A stretch of 64,000 bases of DNA from Terfezia claveryi (GCA_015179025.1 WHUX01000002.1:620001-684000), one strand, 5' to 3'; shown: positions 51,073-64,000, counted from the stretch's first letter. Numbers and translations are program-made. The notes: a model not told the origin generated them from the letters alone.

Positions 51073-53535
51073 ATGGAAGTAGAGCCGACTAAGGAGCTCT
51101 CCAGGAGGGACGAGGAGAGGAGGGACAGAAAGGACAGGGACAGAAAGGACAGGGACAGAAAGGACAGGGACAGAAGCCGAGAGCGGGACAGGGACGGTGA
51201 CAGAGATAGGCGTAGGGAGCGCGCTTCCGACAGGCATGAGGATAGAGAGAGTGGGCGACATAGAGACAGTGAGGACCGGCATAGGCCCCACAAATCATCT
51301 CGACATCACAGAGGCTCCGAGGAGAGAAGCAATCGGCATAGAGACAGGGAGAGGGAAAGAGAACGCAACAAGGGTGATGATAAGGATAGGGAACGGCGAC
51401 ATCACAAGCGTTCTAGACATCACGACTCCGATGAAGAGCTTAGGGAGGGACGCTCAAATCGGCGACACAGGCACAAATGCCGCCGGTCAAGATCACCATC
51501 AAGCAAAGCAAACGAAAAAGTTGCGGACTCTGGAGAAGGTCAATGGGTTGAGAAATCGAAGCCATATATAGAGCTTCCAAAACTGCGTTCAGAGTCACCT
51601 ATACCAGAGGGTATTGAAGCTCAAAAGAGTGTACTCAAACGCGACACTTGGATGGTTCAGGCTCAACAGGACGCCTTTGAGTTTACACAACGTGGGACCG
51701 CAAAGCAGCCCGAGTCATCCCACGAAGAAGCAACCAAACCAGACTATGCACCCATTTTTCACAAGATGGAACTCAATACTCAGCTAGGTAAATCCTTGGA
51801 TGAATACAAAAGCGATGATACCCCCGCGTATACATTTGGGGATCCTGGGTCAAATTGGAGGATGATGAAGCTGAAGCGAGTCTATGAGGTTGCGGAGGAA
51901 ACTGGAAAAGGTGTAGAGGAGGTGGCTTTAGAAAGATTTGGGGACCTCAAATCATTTGATGAAGCACGGGAGGAGAGGCAAGAGCTTGATAGAAGGCAGA
52001 TGTATGGAAATGAGAGGCCGGATTCGAAGGATAGACCTACTGGATGCTTGCACGCTTCTCGTATAAGGGAATTACAAGAGCGAGAGAGATTGCGAAGGGC
52101 GAGGAATCCAACCCCCCCTCAAGGCCAAAGGTTACCGGATGGTCCACATACAACGACTACCAAAGTGCTCGACCAGAGTACCTTAAATCGCATGCAAGCT
52201 GCATTATTGAAGGCTCAGCTAAGGGGGGATCCGAAAAGCGCAGAAATGGAGAAGGAGTATAATGCTGCCCTTGCACAATTTGCGAATCAAAAGGAGCCCG
52301 AGGTAGTTGTACTATCTGCTATGGACTCGAGGATGCTAGCCCATGGAATCAGCGGAAGAGGAGAGGTGAAAGAAATCACCAAAGGAAAGAGGAAGGGACA
52401 GTTGAAGGATAACGATGACATGTCTCTTGAGGATATGTTAAGAGAAGAGAAGAGGACCAAGGGCCAGGTTCGTGGAGGTGAAGGAAGGATGTTTGCAGAG
52501 CAAATAGTTAAGGATGCAAAATTTGATGCAAGTCGATCTAGATTGTGTGGATTATCTGCTCAGGGTTATATACTGACCTTCCGGATAGGATAATCTCGAA
52601 TACATTGATGAAAATGCGGATCGCCTTGCGAAGCGCATACACAAAAATACGATTAACCTCAAGAACGTCGCTATCAGCGACTTCAAGAAAATGCAACGAG
52701 TCTTGGATACCTGTCCACTTTGCTCACATGAGGACAGGAATGCGCCCCCAATCGCCCCTGTGGTTTCCCTGGGTACACGGGTGTTCCTCACCTTACCCAC
52801 GCTGCCAGAATTGAGTCCCGGAGGGGCTATCATTGTACCGATTCAGCACAGGACAAATACCCTCGAATGTGATGATGATGAGTGGGAGGAAATCAGGGTA
52901 TGCAGAACTCAATATAGTGAGGGAAATCCAACTAAATACATAACAGAACTTCATGAAATCACTGATCAAAATGTATCATCACCAAGGCCGGGGCGTCATT
53001 TTCTACGAAAATGCGGCTTCCTCCTCCCGAAAGAGACATGCAGCGATAACAGCGGTACCTATGCCTCTGGACATCGTCAGCGACGCCCCAGCATTCTTCA
53101 GGGTAAGAGTTTTCAGGCAAATAATTATCTTTTATTATTATTCCCGCTGACGTGCTCACAAAAATATAGGAAGCAATTTTGTCATCTGCATCGGAATGGT
53201 CACAACACAAGAAGCTGATGAGTACGCTTAAACCAGAACTTGGCAAACGTGCATTCCGTTCCACTTTTGTCAAGGAAATGCCCTATTTCCATGTTTGGTT
53301 CGAAATCGATGGTGGGATGGGCCACATAGTAGAAGACGAAAATAAATGGCCAAAGGGTGATCTGTTCGCTAGGGAAGTAATTGGTGGTATGCTTGACGCT
53401 GATGAGCTCTCAGTGGTCAAGCGGCAAGGTCGGTGGACAAGGGATGATAGCAAGCGAGTGGAACAATTCAGGAAAGACTGGAATACATTGGATTGGACCA
53501 GGGTACTATTGGATGGAGCGGCGGGAGGGGCTTGA
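51073..53535 (+). CDS. CWF19: CWF19-like pre-mRNA splicing factor
   Basis: Four exons (51073-52527, 52589-52897, 52947-53102, 53170-53535) join in phase to 761 codons. Residues 1-150 are Arg/Asp/Glu/Lys-rich, RS/RD-like. The middle has PAYTFGDPGSNWRMMKLKRV and LDQSTLNRMQAALLKAQLRG. The first CwfJ C-terminal domain (from about residue 500) shows DTCPLCSHEDRNAPP, LPELSPGGAIIVPIQHR and GRGVIFYENAA. The last exon is the second CwfJ domain, with MPYFHVWFEIDGGMGHI. Cwf19/CWF19L2 associates with the late spliceosome and intron-lariat debranching. Intron 1 (52528-52588) uses a GC donor (GAT|GCAAGT) with TACTGAC branch and GATAG acceptor; no GT donor gives an open join. Confidence 0.93.
51122..51175 (+). 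repeat. 15-bp in-frame tandem repeat
   Basis: Three exact copies of GGGACAGAAAGGACA (51122-51136, 51137-51151, 51152-51166) plus a 9-base partial copy. Each adds five residues (Asp-Arg-Lys-Asp-Arg register) to the charged N-terminal region of the CWF19-like protein. Confidence 0.85.
52528..52588 (+). other. GC-AG intron in CWF19
   Basis: The junction KDAKFD|DNLEYIDEN requires an intron starting GCAAGT and ending GATAG (61 bases, branch TACTGAC). The extended donor GCAAGT is the usual context for GC-AG introns. Confidence 0.8.
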
Positions 53536-56431
53536 TTGATTGGAGACGGGACGAAAAGGGGGGTGTGGGGATGGTAAGCTGAGCTGAGCAGGGGCAACGG
53601 GATCGATTGGACAATGGGGCCTAATTGTCAGAAGCAGGGTGGAAAGTGCTGTTGCAGCCACCGCAGCCACCGCAATGAGCAAGCAAGGGGTTGTTTCATA
53701 CTGCTACCCCATCCCCGTTTGTCTTGTGTTTTTTGTCTAGTTCGCCAATTACGCGATTGGCCTCTGAACCATCCATCCGGTACGCGAAGGATTTCAAGGT
53801 TACTTGCATTCATGGAGAAACAGGGCTCGAGCAAAGCCTTGTCTTGCACCGGGCTGCCTCCGTGTCATCAATTATGCTATCATATGGGCTCTGGAACTTT
53901 CTTTTCCTTCATTCTAAACACTGGCTAGTCTCGTCGTTCCACACACATATTTCAAAGCAATTTCATACGCAAGCAGACATGCTCAACTCCCACAGTCATG
54001 CACGCAACCAACCGTTGCGCTCCGTGATAATCGGCAATTTGGGGGATAGTGATTGACCGGTTGGCAGCGGGGAGTGAGGTGCATAGTGACTCTAAACGAC
54101 ATGACGAATAGGCAAAGACGATGTACGATTCTGTCGGGCATCTTCTATCTTCAAAACTCATCCATATCGTTAGGTGGTAATTCGTTTCATCTTTACTCTC
54201 AACATTTTCACTACCGTTATTATTACCAAACAATATTTTGTCACATCCACATATCCATACATACAAACATACCACTATCACTAAAAGAAATGTGTTCCCG
54301 GGGCATTCCGTCCATAAAATTCCGTCCACGCACTCAAAGACACGCATACTCGTATTTGGTGCAGGGTTATCTATCTTGTGTCCCTGGATCGCAAAGCAGT
54401 GGAGACATATAGCCCTTTATCGGCAGGAGAATGTGCTGTTTCCGATATCTTCGTTTTTTTGTACTTCCAGCCCCACATGTTATGTATGTAGCTCCACGTT
54501 ACAGCTCCACAGTCATACATACATAAAGCACGTACATACATATCCTCTATTCTTTCCCCTTACCTACTCTCCCTAACCCTGGCTGTCTTTTCCCCTACCA
54601 GAGGCCCTATAAGACCGCCTTTCCAGGCAAAAATAGCATTCCAGACTAAGCGATGACACAATATCATCACTTCCCACCCTCTCACCTTCCCACCTCGCCC
54701 CAAACGCCTGCATCATGCATGATACACTACTACCACGCCGCCAGGAAATACATCACAGAAGTCCAAAATGAAACGACTACAGCCTGCACCCTTGGGGAAA
54801 TAGCAGTTCGTGCCTAGGCAGGCGGTACATGTGGAAGTGGTGGGGCAGGTAGTAAGTGGTGGGGCAGGTAGTATCTAGGTGCGTTGGAGGAAAACTAATG
54901 GAATGCTCTAGACGAACAGGTTCATCCTGATCAACTTCGCTGGCAGTGCAGCCGATAGCTAGCGAGCGAGCCAGAGAGAGAGCAGCACCCGCAGCACGTA
55001 GCACGCAATTCCTAAACACAGAAATCTCCAAGGTTCACCCACCCGGGTTGGCATACAGAGGAAACCAGCAGAGAAGCTTCCAGTTTGGAATTAACACACG
55101 GAAATCTCCTCGTCTACATTCCCGGGCCTATGCTAGTTTTGAAGGGCAAGCCATGGGAGGGCAATAGAGTCAGGAATGGTTACCAAGAGAGACTTATTGC
55201 CACCCTTCGTGATCGAGGTGGGCTCTGTTATTACACTGGGCGTCTGCTGATACCTAGGGTAGGTAACTGGTTCCTTGGAGCTGATGTTTCTGATACAGTG
55301 CCTCCTGAGGTCATACATGGAGTGGAAATCCTAAGAGACATGTGTAAATATAGCTTCAAGGTTTAAAAACATAGAAGCCACAAGATCTTAGGATCCAAAC
55401 AAAGCTCTCCTCTATCCAGACCAATGCTAAAAATGTAGATGAGATAATCCAAATATCTAACACCACCTTGGTCCTTGGTCGGTCACCGGGCCCGGAGCTA
55501 ACGACGATCCCCGCATGATAATCGAACTATCAAGTTGAAGGCTGTTTTACTGTGCCCCCCACTGTGGGGCTGATTGATATATCATTCACTCGTAAGCCCG
55601 AGTGGAGAGAAAGGACCGGTCCTAGTCAACAAGACTAGACCGATCCTACTGCAGATGGTGATAGTAACAAAATCTTGTAACACCCGCGAATTCCGAGCCA
55701 AGGTAATCCCTTCTCATACCATCAGAGATAGGCATACATTGCAGCTTGTACAATATCTCCCAATTAATTTACTGGTTACATACATCCATTGGTACGTACA
55801 TACATCTATTGGTACGAACATCCATTGATAACTGGGCTCATGCTGGGCGCCAGCCACAGCCGTAGCGGGATCCACCACTTGTCCTAATTAGGGGCAGAGT
55901 CGAAAAAAAATCCTAATCAACAAGCCTCTCATCTCAAGACTTGCCTTACATTAGGCCTTACATATGCTCTTGAATGCCTATGGGCTGATGGGGATGCAAG
56001 AAAACATCATTCGCTCAACCGTCGAGAGAGTGGCCCTACACTTTTTTTTTTTGCTTATTGTTAGGTAAGACCAGTTTGATTATTTTACTCAATTCTATGA
56101 TGGTGAGAAAAAGCAACTCCATAATTGAGCTTCAGACTCCGCCTTCGATAAAAAATCGACTAGATTAGTGAACGCAAATCATAAGAGGTATTCCGTCAGC
56201 CCGGGTCTAACAAGGCCCAGTATTAAAATATAATGATCACGACGCGGAAAACGGAGTGTGAATTCACATGATTTACCCCGTTAGTGTGTGGGCTATCGGA
56301 CAACTTCACGTGCACTCCTTAGCACAGCCGTAAGGCCGTAACGACCGAACGCAATTTAAGCTCATTGATGTTGCTCTTCAGCTCTTGTTTCATCCCTAGT
56401 TGGTCACAGATTCTACTACAATGCTGGGTCT

Positions 56432-56511
56432 GCCAACCGACTACAGTACGCCTTCCTTATGCTTTCCTTTCATAGGTACGCCCAACCAGACTAAGGTACG
56501 CCATTCCTTAT
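56432..56511. repeat. tandem duplication carrying family A ends
   Basis: Two ~30-base copies spaced 49 bases apart: CCAACCGACTACAGTACGCC.. at 56433 and CCAACCAGACTAAGGTACGC.. at 56482, each followed by TTCCTTAT. The second copy has the exact family A terminus; the first lacks one A. Confidence 0.55.
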
Positions 56512-59500
56512 ATTTTGAAATGCGATGCCGGCATTACCAAAAACGCAAAACGCCCGACATGCTGCTGGTCAATCACGGTGTTAGGGGAGTTCCAGTCATT
56601 CCTGCAGCCAATCAAGTTATACAAGGCTCCAACTCACATAACACCCAGCACTGACTAGCGAATTATCTTGCAGTTATCCGAGCTTCGTTTAAGCATTCCA
56701 GAACATCATCTATCCACTTATGGTAAGTCTACTTGCTCATCGCGCCCCCTCCAATTGTCATTTCAAGACACTTATGTATGCCCTGGAATAGATTTTTTTT
56801 GGTGGTGTGCGGTGAGCATGTATCTCTGTACCTGGACCCCACAAAACATTTTGTAGGTGCATTGGCCCACCGTATCTAAAACAGCAGATCCATGGAATTC
56901 TAGAAGGGTTCATATTGCATCCAATTGGCTAATTCGTAATCCATTCTCATTGCCCATCTGAGAGTAACCATACGATATGAGGAAAGCATAGGCGACCTGT
57001 CTATTGTTCTCTTGCAAGCAGGGATTTAACAAATGATTGTTGGCCAGCTCGGCTTGCCAAACCTTTACTGAGCTGGTCGCCCCATCAATGGATCAGATGA
57101 TTGCAGAATGCTACCACGCTGCCTTCCATGAATAATGTATGCCGTCTCGGAGTCTATGTGTGTGCCGTTACTGACAGGCGTCGAGGGCCTCAATGTATGC
57201 GAAGTCCGAGAGCCCGACATGGATATAGTGTGGCCATGCTGTGAATATACCGAAGATTGGTAATGGTGTGTTTTATGAGCCCCTTGATTGTGCCACAAAC
57301 AGGGTTGCTTTAGAGATGTAGTGCCTCGGTGATAGTTACCAGTACTCACATTAGTTCCATTAGCTTCCCGAGCTTCTCCAAACTCCCCGTGCGTCATGGG
57401 AAGAAGCGAGCTATCAGTCCTATTTCGCTTACGTGTTTCGACTCTTGCCTCTCTGAGCACGAAGCGTCATTTCATTTCTTTTTTCCTTCATCGATGTCGT
57501 AAGTGATCCGTACCTCCACTCAGGCCCTCGCGTACCTTGTGCCCCTGGACCAAATCAACTTACTTCGGATGGACTTTGGGAACCGGGAGAAGAATTATGG
57601 TAGCATGGAGCATAGAATGCAAGACTGGTTCCCAAAAAGGGGCCCACTGCAAACCGATCACCATCCCCGCTTAAGGTCTGTGATCACCACGAACGTCGGC
57701 GAGTACAGTTTATAAGAACTTTGCAATGCTCTGAAAAAGGAAAGAGGTGGATCAGCAATAGCTCGGTCGGCTATCGAACGAGGGCTTTGTTCCGTTCAGT
57801 TATAGATTCCTGAGGCCAGGCTGTCACTCGGGGCAAGCTCTTGTGGAGGCATGCCGTACCCCGGTACATTTAATTGGCTTATTCTTGACACCTAACAGCT
57901 CCGAGGCTTGTCGATTCGGTGAAGGATATAGCCTGTTCTTGAACTGGCTTGCCGTGCCGTTGATTGAGAAACCGCCAATCGCTTCTTCTTACCTTCCATT
58001 CTTCTAGAATATTTCCTCGCTTGGTTAGACATATGCTCGAGCATCGGAAAAAGAAAATTTGTGATCCGATCAATGGCTCCAGCTACATTTTTCCGCCAGC
58101 CAGCTGGCAAAGCTTTTCTCTTGAGAACATCGGGAAGGATACCTGTGACAGTACGTGCAGGGTTCGTCAGGCAGATTTTTTCGGATGTGGTGGCGCCTCG
58201 CTTCCTTTTCCTTCTAGCATTCATGCAGGGTGATGACGACGATGATGTGCATGCATACCTAGGACCTACAGCCACGAACGTGCCTTCAACATTTCGCAGT
58301 ATGAAGGTCTAATTAACCATTGCTTTATAAATTGTAGAACTGATAAAAAGAGGATCAATTTGTAGTCTGATTAACTACTGTCAATCTGTAGATAACGAGT
58401 GGTGTGTGGCAAAAAAGCAAAGTAGTAAGGTAGAAAAAATTTGAAAAAGGAAAAGGAAAGAGGTTAAAAGATATGCATTGAAAATAGAGGTAGAGACAGT
58501 TGGGTTCCAACAGCAAAATCGAAGTGAAAAAAAGTAATTCAATCGCTGGCTGGGAGCTCTGAACAATCTCCGAGATGTGACCGAGCAAAGTAATATTAAC
58601 ATCAAAATAGAGTCGCAATAGGTTTCATAATATACTTCTTGTTCCCTATGAATTCTTCGTTACAAAATCGTTATCTGCTAGAACTGCTCAAAACCGAACC
58701 CTCAATGGCTATCATGTATTGTTTCTATTGGGCACTGCCGTGAGTCTTTAGAGTCTTCGCCATTTGGGGAGAAATCTGACCACATTGTAGAGTACGATGT
58801 AGAAGATCGCTTCCAAATGTCCCTGGGAAGGCCTCTACCTTTGAGCAGATGTGAGTTGCTAGGTTTGAAGTGCAGTCCTCCCTCACCAGTAAGGTCAGGC
58901 GCCCCAATATCTTCATAGATAAACATGTATGTAACAGAAACAAAGAGGTACTCAATAACAGAGCCTCTTTTGTGATGTAAATTCAATCAAATGAAACAAG
59001 TTTCGTGATTTCGGGCCAGTTTTGGTCCCAAGTTTCAACTTTGCTGGACTAATTTTCATCAAGGCGCAATTGATATGTCGCTTCATCCAGTGCAAAGATC
59101 GAGAAGCTGTGCTTCTAGGCCCAAGTCTACTGGGCTTAGTTGCAGTTGCAGCTTGGCTTCTGCCCCAACTGGATTGTGTGACCCCTTATTTTGACATGTG
59201 CTAGAGTTTTGCTTCTTTTAACCTTGTTTCATCTTCTCAGGTGCTTTAGAGAAATTGTTGGATGGAGATGATAGTTTGATATATTGTCAATTAGCATCAT
59301 AGCCAACCGGTTCATTCTGACAGCAAAATAGCCTGACCAGGCAATGCTGGGGACGTCTGCGTGTAAGCTGCGGGCAGCTTGTCATTCGTACTGCTGGTAC
59401 GTGTACAAATGAAGTTGTTCATACTTAGGTTAATCCCAAACCTCTCTTGACTATAGGGTGTTGACATAGACGGCTGTCAGGTCTAAAGTCAAGGGGCCTA

Positions 59501-60223
59501 GCTATAGGCATATACTTGTAGTGAATGACATCGAAGATCTTGATAATGACAGGGTCGTCAATTGAAAACTCTTAAAACGTGCTAAAGGCTAGGGGATGAG
59601 CAAAACAATCTAGTTGGCATTGAATATACATTGGAGGGAGAGTGATCAAGATGATGATGATGTGAAATTCGGTGTGGCACCCGAGCCTAATGAGGTGTAA
59701 GCACAACCTGCAGTCTGCCTGAACTAAGTAGATAAGTTTATTTAGTATAAGTTTTAAGCCACTCTGAATGCTTTGGTGTTAACATGCTACTTACTTGGTA
59801 GTAAGTAGGTACATACCGGACTGATTCCATGCTTTGATGAAATAAGCCACTCAACCCTTTTAAATTCGGTCTCAGCTGGTCCTGGGTGCATTGTGCATAC
59901 TGCTGCCTGGTAATTTTGGAATGAACCACTGGTAGACAAACAAAATAGGGCATTATGCACTTTATGGAATCTTTGATTAATCGAAGTGTATAATTGAATG
60001 AAGTGGCGCAAGACCTCCATGGTTAGCTGTCGAGTAAATTGAAGTAGTTTTCGGTTGACAATGTCATAGGGTAGTCTCGGGTGTGGTACCTTAATATATA
60101 TTTCCGAGACAAGAAACATCCCGAGGCCGTGTCCTCCCAATAAATTATAGGCCGAACTGCCGCCAATCTAGCCGAACAGTAATCGAATTATTGGGAGCTC
60201 AAGGTGTTGTGGTAGCCAATTTC

Positions 60224-60236
60224 TAGTCTGGTTGGC
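60224..60236 (+). repeat. family A terminus (TAGTCTGGTTGGC)
   Basis: Exact left terminus followed by GC, as in the complement of the copies at 29262 and 39996. No right end was found nearby. Confidence 0.45.
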
Positions 60237-62322
60237 TTCATTTTTGTATTCTGTGCCCCCGGGGTCGATACAGCATCGCCGGTATTCACCAGTAGTATTT
60301 CACTGCAGTATCTAGCACGCAACTTATTTCTTTTTCACCCTTTAGTTTTCTTCAAAATCCAACCTTTCTGGGTGGGAAGAGAAGATTGATATCTCCCCCA
60401 ATTATCACGCAGTCTCTTTAACACCAGTGTAGTTCTGGTCTCAGACATTGATCCGTGGGCTTCCTCCTCAAGAGGCGGAACAACTATTTAAGCGATCATA
60501 GGCGAACAAATTACATGTATGTACATACTCGCTTGTCTCCTCGCACTGTGCAAAGTAGATCGATTATCGAGGGTGTGCTGGTGAAACCAGAGATGCAGCA
60601 GAGAAAGCGTTCGTTGGGGATGCCGGCCTCCCTTGCTTGGTGAAGAAGTACTGTACCCGCAAGCGAGTGGTTGTAGAGACTACATTCTCTCCGCCCTGGC
60701 AACAAGTCCAGGTACATCCCCCACCCCGGACCATCACCTAACTAAGTTCTCGCCTGGAAAGCAATTAACAGACATTACATCCCATCCATCAATCAATCAT
60801 CGCCTGTTACCTACCCGTTCCCTCTTCTCTCCCTCACACTCCTTCTCCCTCTTCGCCCTCTCTTTCCACTCCACGCATCCCCTCGGCTTTCCCTCCCTCC
60901 CATCCCAGTCATTGACTGCAAACCGCCAGTTGTCTTTTCTCCCGTCTTCACCCCCCGATCCAGTATCCTCCTGCTTCGACCCTCACAGCCTAGTGCTTTT
61001 CTTTCTCCAGGCACGTTTCGATTCTCGGCTGAGCTTGTACGAATTAGATTTTCAAATTTCCAAAGCTCATTCAGTCATTCATTCTTTATTTTCATCCATC
61101 GATTACCACTAGAAAAGCCCTTAACCATATCGGCAGCTCAGTGGACCGAGCAAGGAAGCGAGCTGAAAAGCTTGTGTAGGCTGGAGAATTATTACCGGGC
61201 GGACACCACATACACACATTCCGCTGCGTTAAGTAGACGGTCCGAAAGGCAGTCCACAGCTGCATTCTGAAGCGTGCAGTCCTTGAGTCTCCAAGCTGCC
61301 GTGGCCCATCACCCACATCCTGTTGGTCTCCGTGTGCCCTTCTGTCACTGCTCCGTCGGCACCGTTCGATTTCTTCCTGCCAACAGCGGTTTGCCTTACG
61401 TTCCCGTATCAAATCAAGTTACCTGGAGCATTGGAAAGAAAAAAAATATTACCGTAGAGGTAGCGTGGGAGACTGGTGGTTGGATCAAGTTCACAAGAAA
61501 AGATACGGTCAGTCTATAAAAACGTTGGCTTCGCTTCTATCTGTCCCTGTCACGCATTCAATACCAGGCCTTGATTCCCTGTATAATCTACGTTGGGCAA
61601 CGGACAAACTGTAGCCTTCACCCTGAGAGTCTCATTTGGTCGAAGTTGATGCATAGAAAAACACGTATTGTAACAAGTGCTGACCTTGTGTCTTCTACAG
61701 CAGAAAGTTACCTGTGTGTAACTGGAGCGTATAGAGCGAGACTACCCCCGTGTGCCGTGGTTTTACTTTGCCACTATTAAACACCCCATTTTCGTTCGCA
61801 TTGGACGCTTACCTTCCTCGATCCTCGCTTGCTTCTCTTGCACTTGCCCTACTTTAAGCAGCATTTAGCTACGCGGTCTCACCTTCCGTTTAGCTGCCTC
61901 GAGAGTAGCATTCTGCCTCACCAAGTTCCTGCAGACCTTGGGTGCCCCAAGTAGGTTGTCCGGCTACGACCTGGATTGTTGTCCGAGTCTTCCATTGGGC
62001 ATAATTTCCTGTGGAGCTATTACCTTTCTCGCATCCGTGTTAACTTTGGTAAGGTTTTCCGCTTCTCAAGCGTTTCCATATATACCCTAGCCATTTCCCT
62101 AGCCCCATACTTCCTGGTTGACCTACCCACCTACTTCCTGACGTGACCACCTATAAGCTACTATTGGAAATCCGATATCCGTTGAAATATTCGCTAATTT
62201 ACTCTTGTTTCCAGAATTCTTTCCTCGACCTCAATTCCTCGCTTTCAAATCAACTGATCTAGCCACGAAGCTCGTCATTAATATTATTTGAGCATTTAGG
62301 ACAACTATAGGTGTCCTGAAGG

Positions 62323-64000
62323 ATGATCATGGTTGAATACGATTGCTCTCTCTCTCATTCTCGACCCGCTCATTACCAGACTCAACCTCGTGACCCTCAT
62401 TTTCAACATTTAGAGCACCATTCAGCACCCTCGACCCCATCGCCCCCATACAATTATGCACACTTATCCCCCTTTGCTCAGCAGCAGCAACCGTCTTCAG
62501 TCAGGTCGACTCCAACATCGTACCCATCTCCAGCATCTTACCCATCACCCTCGATGCCTGCTTACAACTACCCTCCTCAACAAGGCCACCATTCACCTCA
62601 TTTTCAGCAAATGAATACGTCAAACTACAGTCTTCCTCCAATGCGGATGACCCCCCCAAATACAACCCTACCACCCCCACTTCAATCTGGGTCCCCGCTT
62701 CCTCCACCACCTCAATTGTACTACACTCATGGCCTCGGAGCTCCTCCTATTTCCCATATCACACCATCCCAGCAGCCATTGAGGTATCCGCTTCCTCAAG
62801 CGACACAAGAGCGTATCATGTCTGGTGGTCGACATAAAAAAGAAATTAAAAGGAGAACAAAGACCGGATGTTTGACCTGCCGAAAGAGAAGGATTAAGGT
62901 ACCTCTTCCTTCCGGATTGCGTACATTTGATAGACAGACATGCTGACACCCATCACTAGTGCGACGAAGCACATCCTACATGCAAGAACTGCGCCAAGAG
63001 CAAACGAGAGTGTATGGGTTATGATCCAATTTTCAAGACACAGCCCGGCCCAGCTGCTATCCAGCCTGCTCCTTCGTCTGCGGGGCCTACCCATATCCCC
63101 TCATCTACTTCAGTGCCCTATGGAGTCCAGAACACGGCAGTGGGAGTCATGGCATACACACCAGCAATGCCTGTGGCGGGGAGTTCTCCAACATGTGAGC
63201 CCTACGATTATCCAGTAGATCCATTACTAGAAGCATCTATGCCTATTCCGCCACACCCAGGTGCAATGTCCATTTTAGCAGAGACTTCCGCGGTGTATAG
63301 GCCGGATCTTAAAAGAACATACGATCGTGCGAGCCCCCTATCGTGCATTTCAGACACACCCAGACCCAGCACAACTCCTATGGGACGATCTGTGACACCT
63401 ACTCCGCCAATAGTGCGTGATTCTTCCGCTAATCCAGCTAAGCGAATCAAGATCGATGACTTACTAACAGGAGCATCGGATGGTCTTCCACTCACTCCCC
63501 CATCAGGAGATCAATCGCTACAACCACTTTTAATGGCAAGTGATACTGATCTATATAGAACCAAATATGCTGCAACTCTAGATGCCTTGATTGAAACTGG
63601 CTGGTTCAAGAGAAATATGGACAAGGTTTCTCGGGTGGGGCTACTTGGTGAACAATTTGGAGGACTATGCACACGGTTTCAGTCACGTGCCGGAAAATAT
63701 GTGGAAGAGGAAGATCCCAGTCTAGGAAGTTTTTGTGGAGACGCGGAAGCTTATTTGGACTCTATCAAATTGTTATATGGTACTCGGGCACCGGCTAAGC
63801 TACGATCTCAGCCACTAGTACAGGAGGACGACTCTGCCACACCATCAGACATTGTCGGCAGAAACGAAACCATCAAAAGAATAGCTGTAGTGGAGACCCT
63901 GATAACGGGGAGGACCAAAATCATAGACCTTTGTTCGCCACACGTTTCTCCCAAAAGTAGCACACAGCCTTTCGGGTATCAATTCGGAGAAACCTCGGCA
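62323..64000 (+). CDS. Zn2Cys6 transcription factor (C-terminus beyond the window)
   Basis: Two exons are seen: 62323-62898 and 62960 to the window end, open throughout. Residues 1-165 are rich in Pro, Ser, Gln, His and Tyr. The zinc cluster reads GCLTCRKRRIK, then CDEAHPTCKNCAKSKRECMG: C183-x2-C186-x6-C193-x6-C200-x2-C203-x6-C210, a complete binuclear cluster, preceded by a basic KKEIKRRTKT. The 61-base intron falls between the second and third cysteines. The following ~200 residues are Pro/Ser/Thr-rich with the basic patch NPAKRIKIDD. The last ~150 residues (LYRTKYAATLDALIETGWFK onward) look like the start of a fungal transcription factor regulatory domain. Such proteins bind CGG-type sites as dimers; the target pathway cannot be told. 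ATG 62329 is an alternative start two codons in. Confidence 0.88.

Larger units (their letters stand above)
53536..62322. other. gene desert and Zn2Cys6 gene leader
   Basis: No gene could be supported. Small tandem duplications occur at about 54834-54870 (GTGGGGCAGGTAGTA twice), 55786-55830 and 56432-56511. A family A end is at 60224. Open frames at 55085-55366, 57065-57460 with 57892-58275 (minus), and 59787-60140 (minus) have no recognisable motifs, though the second pair includes a plausible donor site. From about 60700 the plus strand becomes C/T-rich (60790-61000), and 61790-62322 probably holds the promoter and long leader of the Zn2Cys6 gene. Confidence 0.5.

Noticed and set aside
51726..51737. 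near-match to the family A terminus inside CWF19 (ACCAAACCAGACTA)
   Set aside because: It differs by an inserted base and lies within conserved-frame coding sequence, so it is treated as coincidence.
57065..58275. two minus-strand frames that might be exons of one gene
   Set aside because: A GTGAGT donor and a basic, Lys/Arg-rich N-terminal frame are present, but I found no phase-consistent join and no family resemblance.
60633..61112. 159-codon plus-strand open frame rich in Ser, Pro and Phe
   Set aside because: The composition simply reflects a C/T-rich tract that is more likely promoter or leader DNA of the downstream Zn2Cys6 gene.

Overview
The window reads as nuclear DNA of a filamentous ascomycete (Pezizomycotina). 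Coding regions are split by many short introns of about 50-60 bases with GT..AG borders and CTAAC/CTGAC-like branch sites. The gene set (Npr3, an NDR kinase of the COT1 type, an Iec1-like zinc finger, Zn2Cys6 and bHLH regulators, Sft2, Cox19) is fungal. The long repeat-bearing gaps would suit a repeat-rich lineage such as the Pezizomycetes, but that is only a guess.

Layout. 1-13.4 kb: a possible 3' end of a gene at the left edge, then a gene desert with small inverted-repeat elements and a ~1 kb element with 25-bp terminal inverted repeats (11130-12118). 13.4-17 kb: a LARP1-like La-motif protein (minus). 21.1-22.0 kb: a five-exon SFT2 gene (minus) whose exons are too short to show as long ORFs. 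25.3-27.3 kb: a bHLH regulator with a very long loop (plus). 27.3-34.7 kb: a second desert with homopolymer runs and mobile-element debris. 34.7-53.5 kb: a gene-dense island holding NPR3 (minus), COX19 (minus, small exons), a COT1/Cbk1-type kinase (minus), eIF3h (plus), mitochondrial uS11 (plus), an Iec1-like C2H2 protein (plus), the GPN-loop GTPase GPN1 (minus) and the splicing factor CWF19 (plus). 53.5-62.3 kb: a third desert. 62.3-64 kb: a Zn2Cys6 transcription factor running off the right edge.

How the genes fit together. Most are housekeeping. They cover translation (eIF3h, uS11m, LARP1), TORC1 nutrient signalling (Npr3; LARP1 is a TORC1 effector in animals), respiratory assembly (Cox19), polarity (COT1), pre-mRNA splicing (CWF19), RNA polymerase II biogenesis (GPN1), Golgi traffic (Sft2) and chromatin (Iec1-like). 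I see no biosynthetic, toxin or defence cluster.

The most unusual signal is in the non-coding DNA. A family of short TA-bordered elements ends in TAGTCTGGTTG / CAACCAGACTA and is scattered more than a dozen times through the deserts. A second family ends in TTCAGGGTAA / TTACCCTGAA. A third element has long GC-rich inverted repeats. I found no transposase for any of them. Exon borders were worked out by hand from splice signals, reading phase and family resemblance, so individual borders may be off by a few bases.
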